From contig NC_084891.1 in NCBI RefSeq assembly GCF_958979055.1, forward strand, positions 2,422,501 through 2,486,500: a stretch of DNA of 64,000 bases, written 5' to 3'. The translations under genes and the position numbers were made by a program. The notes under the pieces are model-generated. The model was not told the origin of the DNA, did no database searches, and saw only the letters and a list, made by a program, of their open reading frames with translations. Shown here piece by piece: positions 11,424 to 20,264 of the stretch. This DNA is from Alnus glutinosa (Eukaryota > Streptophyta > Magnoliopsida > Fagales > Betulaceae). Each line of letters begins with the position of its first letter. Position 1 is the stretch's first letter.

Positions 11424-11587
11424 AGTAAGAGATCAATTTTATTGAAAATGCGAAATGCGCCCCAATGATAGATTTAATAATGAGAAGTGTAGGAGATGTA
11501 TATATATATAAGTAAGAGATCAATTTTATTGAAAAAGTGAAATGCGCCCCAATGATAGATTTAATAATGAGAAGTGCAGGAGATGTA
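11424..11587. repeat. Tandem duplication, 87-bp unit, about 1.9 copies
   Basis: AGTAAGAGATCAATTTTATT starts at 11424 and again at 11511, followed in both by AATGCGCCCCAATGATAGAT and a GGAGATGTA end. It lies downstream of the 3' end of PPR copy B. Confidence 0.88.
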
Positions 11588-11821
11588 TTTATATCATTTT
11601 TCAAGTATAACCATCACCAAAATGTTTAAATAAATCTTTAAGAAAATAATTTTAATTACAACACGGTTTAGGATAACAGAATAGGAATAGCAATACACAA
11701 CAATAGTCCAAAAGACATGAAGGAAAATATTAACTTAATGACTTGCAACAAATATGTTTGTACCTTACAGATTAGCACTGTAAAGGTTAGAATATGAAAT
11801 TTTGTTCTGCATGTTGAAGAA

Positions 11822-13681
11822 CTAGAAAGCTTTCACACAAATTTTTGAAAAAAAATCTTGTAATGTTTTATCTCCCTGATTAGTAGACAACAAGTTGATC
11901 AAAATGGTCGCAGTGGTCGCATTTGCCGAAAAACCTTTGTCAACCATCATCTTGATATATTTCACTACCCATGATGTCTCATTATGTTGCAAGAAGCCTT
12001 GGATGATTGTGTTATATGTGAAATGGTCAGGTGAACAACCATTTTCCTCCATTTGCTCAAATAGCACCCTCGCTTCCTTTAGTAGTCCCTCTTTGCAAAG
12101 CCCTTTGATCATTTTAGTGTAAGTCCGAACATTAGGTTGCAAGCCTTTCGTAGGAAGAGTATTAAAGAGTTCTCTTGCAGTCGTAAGTTTCCCAGCATTA
12201 CACATACCATCAATCAAGATGGTGTAACTTACAATATTAAGGTCTAACTTTTTGTCTTCCATTTCATGAAACAATGTCATTGCCTCTTCAAAGCGTAGAT
12301 TCTTACACAAGCCATCTAACAAAATAGCATAAGTTTGGCAATTAGGATGTTGGCCACAACCTTGCATCTCATGCAGTAGCTCAAATGCATTATTAAGTCT
12401 CCCAACTCGGCAAAACCCGCCCATAAGAGTGTTGTAAGTGACAACATTTGGAATTATTCCATTGTTAGACATTTCAAGAAAGAGACTTAGTGCCTCATCA
12501 ACTTTTCTATTCTTACAATATCCATGGATCAATATGCTATAGCTAACAACAGAAGGCGAACAACCCTTCTCAACCATCGTATTAAAGGCTTTGAAAGCTT
12601 CATCCATTCTATTTTGCAAACAGTAATTGTCAATCAAAGAATTGTAAGTGATTGTGTCGGGCTCTATCCCTCTTTGAATCATCACATCAAAGACTTCTTT
12701 TACCTCTTTCAACATCCCTTCTTTGCCAAATGTGTCTACCAATATGTTGAATGTATTTACACTTGGCATAATTTTCCTTTCAACCATCTCCGTCCATAGT
12801 TTAGTTACCTCCTTCCACCGGCCGAAATTGCATAGGCCCTGAATTAAAGAATTGTAAGTGAAAACGTTTGGCTGAATTCCTCTATTTTTCATTTCGGATA
12901 AAAAGTTTAAAGCTTCAGTTACCAATCTGTCCTTGCATAAACTATCAATAATTGTGTTATACATCACTACATTAAGATTTCCTTCCTCCATCTTCCTAAG
13001 CAACCCAATAGCTTCGCTGGTCTTACCTATTTTACACAAACAATTCATTATTGTTCCGTAGGTAACTGAATTAGGTTTGTAGCCTATTTTTTCTATTTTG
13101 TTAGCCAACTTCACAGCTTCAACAATTTTACCCTGAAGACAAAGCCCCTTGACAAGAGTATTAAGAATTATACAGTTTGGTTGAAAACCAAGTTTCAAAA
13201 TTCTAGCTAAGATAGAGAAGCTGAAATCCACCCGATTCGAATGGCAGAAGCAATTAATCAGAATTCCCAGAGTATAAACGTTGGGAGCAACGCCTGACAT
13301 TTCTATTTCTTTAATCAAAGTAATAACAGTTGAGTGATGCTTCATTCTTGCAATTGCAGTCAGCAATTGATTAAAATCCACAATGAAAGGCAAAGGGTGT
13401 ATGTGAAGCATTCTATCAAACAAGCCCAAGGCATCATCCAGATTCCTAAAGCTTCCAGATCTGCACCGATCTCTCACAGATTTCAAGAACTAATTGGGGC
13501 TTTCCACATTATCTCTACCACCATTGGTAGTGTTAGCAGAAGTAGCACTAAAACTACGACAACGATAATAACAAAAAATTTGAGCATTTAAAGAAACCCT
13601 TGCATGACAATGATGAGGATCGTTAAGCAAATGATTGAAGAAGAAAGCAAGAGAGTTTGTAGACTTGGCAGCGGTACCCAT
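11822..13681 (-). pseudogene. Rf-like P-class PPR gene, copy B, with in-frame stop
   Basis: The coding frame starts at the ATG at 13681 (MGTAAKSTNSLAFFFNHLLN..., Arg/Ser-rich, presequence-like) and reads 63 codons to ...VESPN. A TAG follows at 13492-13490. The same frame then stays open for over 550 codons to the stop at 11822, encoding about 14-15 tandem PPR motifs of P type (VTYGTIMNCLCK, FTYNSLIQGLCN, VSYSILIHGYCK, VTYNTLMGGFCR and so on) and a short C-terminal tail. No other break is seen. The first ATG after the stop is at 13411 and would give a full PPR tract without a targeting peptide. Copy A keeps a sense codon at the TAG site. The family binds organelle transcripts and includes restorers of cytoplasmic male sterility. 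Either this is a young pseudogene, or a splice or downstream start bypasses the stop. Confidence 0.85.
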
Positions 13682-14230
13682 TTCCTAATGTAGTGGAAGA
13701 AAAGTAGAAGCCGATCTGATGCGATGGTGGCTCTGCTCAACAGAAATAAACAGAAGAAGTAGGCCTGAATGCCTGATGTAGTAGTGGCTCTCTGAGAAAA
13801 ATGCCCGCAACGTTTTGAAAAAGGGCGATTGGGGCTCTTATACACGACGTCGTTTCAGTCAGCGTATCGAGTTGTTTAAACGATGGCCCGTCAAAATGTC
13901 TCCTTGGATGATCTTTCTAAACCAAACAAAGCACACGTGTCACCTCCTATGATATCTTGATTTTTGTTTTACAAATTGAAAGGACAGTTTTGCCCTTCTG
14001 GATCTAACGATTTAAATGAAAAAAAAAAAAAAAAAAAAGGCTCTTGTTTTTGTATGCATTATTAAGAAAGCAAATGTAGCTTAGTTTGTAAAGCCGTTTG
14101 GTATTTTTAATTTTTTTTATAATTGTATATTACTTGTATTTTGTAATTTTTAGATCATTAATTAGGGTCATAATCTTTCACAACTTTTGAGTTTTGTCTT
14201 TCATTTTTCTTTTTAATTTATGCTTCGCTA
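13682..14230. repeat. Duplicated upstream region of PPR copy B
   Basis: It matches 436-890 block by block: the GTAGAAGCCGATCTGATGCG segment, AGCACACGTGTCACCTCC (a CACGTG G-box), TTTTGCCC...GATCTAACGATT, the poly-A run, and TTAGGGTCATAATCTTT. This marks the extent of the tandem duplication beyond the coding part; the shared CACGTG is a candidate promoter element. Confidence 0.7.
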
Positions 14231-14789
14231 ATTCAATTTTTAGAAGAGGAATTGACCTATCTGTGATTTTCATAAATGTGATTATTCAATTTTGATATTG
14301 TTGATATAATATGTGCTGTTTCTTAATTTTTGCAATTTTCATTGCTTGATATCGCAAATATAGCTGATGTTCTTATGTTATCTACAGGGATAAATAAACA
14401 TTATCGTATCTAGCCTTTCCAAGATAGGATCCGTTGGATTTGGGAAGCATAGACTTCGTCGGATAATATGACAAATAAATAATAAAACGATGGGGTTAAA
14501 AAATATATATATATTTAAAGAAGATAAATAGTGGAATAGATAATTTGTTGAAATTTTTATTGAAAAATGAGAATGCAAAATAGAAAAGAAAAATAATAAT
14601 AATAATAACATTTTAAATAGCTAAAATCTTACTCATAGAGGGAAGTTTTTATTTTTTATTTTTTAAATTTGATAAAAGGGTTACAGGAGATCGTACAACT
14701 ATAAAGGAGTGGGCACCTCAACAAAGCCCAAACAAAAAAGACAGTAATTTTATCAATGATTCCAGAAGAACTAAACAATCACAAAACAA

Positions 14790-15110
14790 CAAGTACAAAA
14801 CAATAAGCAAGAGAGTTTGTAAACTTAGCAGTAGTACCCATATCCTGATGTAGGGGAAGAAAATCATAAGCAAATCTGATTTAGTAATGGCTCTGATAAG
14901 CAGAAGAAGCGGATCAGATGAAGAAATGGCCATTGTTTTACACTTTCACAATGTGCCTGACCGTTAAAGATGGGAGGCTCTGGATAACTCGTGATAAGTA
15001 GAAATCACATGACGTTGTTTCAATCAGTTTCCTCGTGATTTTTGTTTTTCGTCTCGAAAGGACAATTTTGCCTTGTATGGATTCAATTGAAAAAATAAAA
15101 ATAAATAAAT
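14790..15110 (-). pseudogene. Third PPR 5'-end relic (copy C)
   Basis: The stretch AGCAAGAGAGTTTGTAAACT followed by an ATG at 14841 (minus strand) repeats the start of copies A and B: MGT-AK-TNSLA, after which the frame diverges within 15 codons. Upstream of this ATG, GGAAGAAAATCATAAGCAAA and CTGATTTAG...GGCTCTG resemble the 5' UTR of the other copies, as does a degraded TTTTGCC block near 15069. It carries the start codon and promoter side but no PPR repeats. Confidence 0.65.
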
Positions 15111-15900
15111 AAGAAAAAGAAGCTATTGTCTCTTCTATCTCTACTGTCAGTATGCATTTATAAGGAAAAAAAAAAAGGTGGTTTAATTTGTAAAGTTGTT
15201 TCGTATTTTTTGAGCAATGTTGTGTTTTGCTGTCATATTTCCTTTTTCTTTGATTTGTTTATTCTCAAAGTAATATTTTTTGCACAATTTTTGCACAATT
15301 CTAACTACCTTTTTTTTTTTTTTTTTTTTTTATGATTAACCATTGAATTTGTTTTCCTATATGTGGGCTCTAAATATTTAATAGTTGATCTTAAAAAAAA
15401 AAAAAATTATTAAAATTGTGTAAAAGTTATGACTACCTACGAATTTCTTTTTTTTTTTCTTGTTCAATTATTTCTAAAGTTTTCTAATTCCCTTACAATT
15501 ATGTAATTATAGGAATTTTCTCCTTCAACAACAGTTTGGAGGAAGGATACTCTGTAACCCCAACATTTTCGGTAATCGGTTATTCCCCCAGTCTGATGTG
15601 GAAGAGGCCAATTATAAGAGTAGTGCTATAACTTTGGTCTCCCCTTTATCTTAAAAGTGAGGTGAATTCAAGTGCGTTTAGGATTGTAATTTCGTAGACA
15701 AAAAATATGATTTTAAATCAAGTTATAAGTATTCATTTCAGTTCAATTCTGACCCAACAGAGACTTTGATGTCACTTTCCATGCTTTTCTAGAGTAAAGT
15801 TTTTGCAATGAGGTAGCGAACAATAAGTGATAATGTTGTCATTGTAATAATGTTATGTGTTGATGATTGTTGTATACATTTCAAAAATCTGTCTGACTAT
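15111..15900. other. Intergenic, AT-rich, T-runs
   Basis: It holds homopolymer T/A runs (15310-15331 and 15391-15405) and, near 15670-15715, a short stretch like the TGCGTTTAGG...ATTTCGTAGACA end of the Tourist-like elements annotated further right. No gene seen. Confidence 0.5.
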
Positions 15901-16500
15901 CTAAGAGTATTCCTAGTAATTTCATTAAATTTTACTCACCAAATTAGCTAAACACTATTTTTCTCTATTTTGGTGAGCCATTTTTTTAAAATACTCACAG
16001 CAGCCTCGCAATTTTAACTATTCACTATCACTATTCCATTTAAATAATATTTTTTCATATTTTTTTATTCTTTTTCTATTTAATCTTTTTGTACAATAAG
16101 CTAGCATACACATTTATCTTGAAATTGGATCATTGCTAAGAAATTCGTAAAAGTTTTTATTTGCTTCTCAACCAAATTTAAGAAAAAAAATAAAGAAAAT
16201 ATAAATAAAAGAACCACAAAGTTTATATCGTCCATGAAATAAGGACATCATCGTATAAGAGAGATGGGAGATGGGAGAAGAAAATGAGAGAAAAAAAAAA
16301 AGAAGTGATGATCATGTGAGAGAGAAAGGAAAAACAAAATTGGTGAGAGAGTTGGTGAGTGAATATTACTCATCAAAATTAGTGAGTGAAACTTTTTGGT
16401 TAAAATAGTGAGTTTGCTGAGAGTGATTTTTTAGTGTTTTCATCAAATTGACTTACCAAAATAGTTAAATTTTGGTGAGACTGCTAAAAATGCTCTAATA
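15901..16500. repeat. MITE-like inverted-repeat element
   Basis: The left end TAAGAGTATTCCTAGTAATT continues into TTACTCACCAAATTAGC. The right end, read in reverse complement, is TTAGAGCATTTTTAGCAGTC followed by TCACCAAAATTTAAC. Internal copies of a TTTGGTGAG motif occur on both sides. The target duplication is not resolved; the TTAGAGCATT end also appears near 45418. Confidence 0.55.
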
Positions 16501-16762
16501 TAAGACTAAGCACACAAGGAATATTGTTTGTAGAACTTAGAACCAATTATCTAATATGCAGGGAGTAGTTATGGAACTTGGTAGCCCAAAAAAAAAAAAA
16601 AAAATTAGAGAGAGAGAGAGAGATCCCTAGGTTTGGCCATTAACACCTAACTGAAATGAAATCATGCCATCTTGCAGTTTCAAGTGTCCTTATCTTTGAA
16701 TGCACAAGAAGAAGAAAGAAAGAAAAAAAATGCCACTCCCGTGTTCCTCATGATGATTTTTT

Positions 16763-17184
16763 TGTTAGATATTGTCTCCATATATGGCCTATATGCCACA
16801 TATACAGTGTTCATTATATTTATTATAAATATAATATACGGTATTACGGTTAGGTAATTTAATTAATTTAGATTACCGTAATGGAATCGTTTAATTGATT
16901 TAAAATCAATTAATAATATTGTTTCCTTGATGGGAGGAACAATACGGTACTTACCATATTTGAGGGTCCCTGACCTAGCCTATAAATAAACAGCCTGTGT
17001 ACACCATCAGTACGGCAATACAGTCATAGGCATAGGTTAGAAGATCCTTCAAATAACCTCTTCTTGTTCTTCAGATGGATCGTGGAGACGCTTGAGCAAA
17101 CATGGCTAGAGGTAAGCCTGAATCCTGTTTATTCGTTTTCCGCTGCGCATGTTAGATTAAATAATATGCTGATTATTTCTAACA
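16763..17184 (+). repeat. 5' LTR (422 bp)
   Basis: It starts TGTTAGATATTG and ends ATTTCTAACA. A TATAAATAAA box at 16981 marks the likely U3 promoter. It differs from the 3' LTR at two positions (AGCC versus AACC just before the TATA box, and TGCTG versus TGTTG near the end). Confidence 0.97.
16981..16990 (+). promoter_or_regulatory. LTR TATA box
   Basis: TATAAATAAA lies 219 bp into the 5' LTR, with an identical copy in the 3' LTR. Transcription should start a few tens of bases downstream (inference). Confidence 0.6.
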
Positions 17185-17186
17185 TG

Positions 17187-17200
17187 TGGTATCAGAGCCA
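17187..17200 (+). other. Primer binding site, initiator tRNA-Met
   Basis: TGGTATCAGAGCCA, two bases after the 5' LTR, is the classic complement of the 3' end of plant initiator tRNA-Met used by copia elements. Confidence 0.95.
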
Positions 17201-17592
17201 CCTCTATGCTATTTTGCTTAGCGTTAAGTTTTACTATGCGTTATAATTATTGAACCCAATAAATTTTTTGTGAACATAATTTTATTGTGTTTACTGTTCA
17301 GATTAAACAGCATGAAAGTTTTTGATATGGGTATTTTGATTATCATTATTCTGTTTAATGTGAAAGCCATGAACTTTGATATGGGTATGTCAAATTTACA
17401 ATTTTGCCCTTGTATGCTCAAGAAACCCAACAGAGAGAAAGAAACCGTAAAAACCTTTTGTGAAAATCATGGGGTTTACAGTGAAAATCACGAGTCTACC
17501 GTGAAACTTTCTGCATAGCCGCCGGCCGTTAGCCGCATCATTGCCGCATATAGAGGAGATGCTCCTGCGGCCTCAATCCCGTCACTATCACA

Positions 17593-18132
17593 GGCGGCCC
17601 TTACGGGCCACCCTTGACAGCAACGGCGGCTCTTACGAGCCGCCTGGGTTCTGGGCAACCGGCGACCCCTATGGGTCGCCATGGCCTGCTGAGCGGCGGC
17701 CTCCCGTGGCCGCCGCATGAGGATACACGGCAGGAAGGAGGCTGGGTGGTGGTGCGGGTAGGCTGCTGCAATTCGAGGCCACGCGGAGGGCGCTTCTGGC
17801 GACCTTTTCCTGCGCCGTAACTGGCGGTCCAAAAGTGCCGCCTGTTACGATAGTAGTAGCCCAAAAGGGCTGCTGCCTTGGTGAACGGCGACCCACAAGG
17901 GTCGCCGTCCGTCGTCTAAACAGCGGCCCCTACACAAGTAGACGACGACCTTTGTGGGTCGCCATAGCCGTCTTGCAAACGGCCCTTTAGGGCCGTTTCC
18001 TCTACAGTAGACGGCGACCCAAGGGTCACCGTCTTTCCCAAGCAGCGGCCTTTTGGCCGCTGCTTCTCCAATACACGGCGACCCACAAGGGTCGCCGTGG
18101 TCGTCAGAGCGGCGGCCTCTCTTGGCCGCCGC
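17593..18132 (+). repeat. Array of GC-rich palindromes (hairpins) with about 32-34 bp spacing
   Basis: Successive short inverted repeats with 2-6 nt loops; perfect arms of 8-11 bp at 17625/17637, 17661/17673, 17693/17708, 17885/17899, 17977/17989, 18040/18055, 18074/18089 and 18109/18124 (arm start positions). Near-perfect ones lie at 17593, 17853 and 18010, and decayed ones near 17823, 17925 and 17944. Example: GGCGACCC-CTAT-GGGTCGCC. Centres fall at steps of 31-36 bp; the larger gaps (128 and 91) are about four and three steps. Arms differ between units but share GGCGGCC, GGCGACCC and AGCAGCGGCC themes. The array lies in the leader, between the primer site and the gag relic. No long coding frame explains it. 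Confidence 0.9.
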
Positions 18133-18224
18133 ATAAGGGGCGGCATTGGGTGGCGGCGGCAGGGGTGGAGGAGGGTGGCAGCTAGGTTTCTTTTTCAGAT
18201 TTAAGGGTTTTCAACCCATATAGA

Positions 18225-18462
18225 ATATGACGGGTCGGGTTGTGAATCGGGTTAGGGTTTCGGCCCATAAGGAAATGAGGGTCGGGTCGGATAGGGGATC
18301 GGGTTGGATTTAAAACCCATGAGTCTAACCCGATATCAAGCGGGTTGACCCATTCGGGTCAGCCCGATCAAGGAACTGACCCATTCGGGTCAGCCCAATC
18401 CAAGTGCTAACCCATTGGGTCAGCCCAAGAGGCCCTATTCAAAAAAAAAAAAAAAAAAAAAA
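18225..18462 (+). repeat. GGGTCGGGTT-rich tract, further small palindromes and A-run
   Basis: Repeats of GGGTCGGG/TCGGGTT are followed by palindromes TGACCC-ATTC-GGGTCA (18346-18361) and CTGACCC-ATTC-GGGTCAG (18376-18393), a weaker third copy, then an A-run (18441-18462). It continues the palindromic character of the array with shorter arms. Confidence 0.8.
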
Positions 18463-19017
18463 AGAGGGAGCCCATTTAAGTGGGTTTGACCCAGCCCTAT
18501 AAAGAGATCCACTAGCCCATTGCAACAACCCATCAAGTCCTTTTTTAAAAAGGGGAATTTAGGCCTTATGGTGTTTAGAACTTGGGTTCACCAAGTGTAA
18601 AGAGCCTTGGCCACCTACTAAACCATTGAGCCATATTTTTATTATGTCCTCATATTGCAGTTTTATTCCACTTATTATTTACAGTGTTGTATTTTAAGAT
18701 TATTGGTTCTTTAATACATATATTGAGGAATATATTTTAGTTGTTGAATTTATATTGTTATATTTAAATGTTTGATGCCTAGACTTAAGAATAGTCAACA
18801 ATACCATATATACTGGTGTGTTTACAGTAATATCTAAGAATGCAATGTCGGGGAAAGTTCTGGCAAGGAAAGTCTTGGGATTTAAGTGTGTCCGGTGTGA
18901 CCCCCCTCACTTTCCTGGGAGCTCATCTGCTTGCACCTTGGAAAATGCTGTTTACCCCATTTAGGTATTGGTTTGTTATATTCCTGGGGCTATTGAGAGG
19001 GCATCTATAAAGTTGTT

Positions 19018-19315
19018 AGATGTTAATGAAGTCGCAATTATTATTATGATTTTGGGAGAGCCAAAGCATCCCAATTTTTGAATAATAATTGCATCAAGAT
19101 TACACACACGTAATTATCATAATAATTATGGGAGAGCCAAAGCATCCCATTTTTGTATGATAATTACATCAGGATTACACGCATGAACCTCATAAAGATT
19201 TATTAGATGTTCATGAATTACAGCGTGATTATTATGATTTTGGGAGAGCCAAAACATCCTAATTTTGTAATAATTGCATAAGGATCATACACATGAACTT
19301 CATATAGAAAAATTA
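19018..19315 (+). repeat. Three diverged direct repeats of about 100 bp
   Basis: The core GGGAGAGCCAAAGCATCC occurs three times (near 19053, 19130 and 19242, the last with one change), each followed by a TAAT-rich stretch, TTGCAT/TTACAT and GGATTACAC-like text. It is non-coding DNA inside the retrotransposon. Confidence 0.8.
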
Positions 19316-19320
19316 ACATC

Positions 19321-19856
19321 GTCTTGTAATTAATTCATAAATTTAATTACTTATCCCCAAAGAGAAGTTTTTATTTTTATGACTTAATTAGAATAAGATA
19401 ACAAATTTAGTATTAAAAGTAAAATTTCTCTCGGTTGCCCAAAGGTACGAAGAATTTTATTTATTAATATTTAAATTTGCTTTAGTCTTATTAATAAAGA
19501 GTAAATTTCATGCGTGATGCAACCTTTGCCCAAAGGTAGGTTGAAATTTACTATTTAAATTGGCATTGGCTAATTTAAAATAAATTTGACATTGTCTTGT
19601 AGTTAATTCATAAATTTAATTACTTATCCCCAAAGGGAAGTTTTTAGCTTTATGACTTAATTAGAATAAGATAACAAATTTAGTATTAAAAGTAAAATTT
19701 CTCTCGGTTGCCCAAAGGTACGAAGAGTTTTATTTATTAATATTTAAATTTGCTTTAGTCTTATTAATAAAGAGTAAATTTCATGCGTGATGCAACCTTT
19801 GCCCACAGGTAGGTTGAAATTTACTATTTAAATTGGCATTGGCTAATTTAAAATAA
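19321..19856 (+). repeat. Tandem duplication, about 263-bp unit, 273-bp period
   Basis: GTCTTGTAATTAATTCATAA at 19321 recurs with one change at 19594. The two copies run in parallel to a common TGGCTAATTTAAAATAA end with only a handful of substitutions, so the duplication is fairly young. It lies inside the retrotransposon, upstream of the gag relic. Confidence 0.9.
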
Positions 19857-20264
19857 GGTTAATTCATAGCATTAAAGTATTTATTTTCTTGGTTATTGCA
19901 GCTGTTCATATTACTCTACTTTGGTACTTTTATATTCCAATACATTATGGTAATATTTTTCTGACTGGAAAAGGATTAATATGCCTTTTCATTTGAGTGT
20001 TTCTAATTCCATTATGGGAATGAAGGATATTGTAGTTTGGTCTATTTCAATTTTGAATTCTCTCTTCTAAGTGTATAATTTTATCTTGTAACACACGTAA
20101 GAATAAATGGTTAGTAAATAAACTTCTAACCATGTGTGTTCAAGGATATGAGAGAATTTATAAAGTGTTCACATGATTACTCATGTCAAGGGAAGGACCA
20201 ATAAATGCAATCATGTCCAACACTTAAAGCATGAGAATAAAGTGCCAATAAAGTATTATGGCAA

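Noticed and set aside
11895-12799. Open frames on the plus strand across PPR copy B
   Set aside because: Antisense shadows of the PPR repeats.
17187-17200. tRNA gene fragment
   Set aside because: Only the complement of the tRNA-Met 3' end is present, next to an LTR; it is a primer binding site.
17593-18132. CRISPR-like array
   Set aside because: The spacing is regular, but the units are palindromes of varying sequence with no constant repeat or cas genes, inside a plant retrotransposon.
17488-18146. Several overlapping Arg/Pro/Gly-rich open frames on both strands
   Set aside because: They are by-products of the GC-rich palindrome array (few stop codons in GC-rich DNA, mirror-image frames on both strands) and show no domain.
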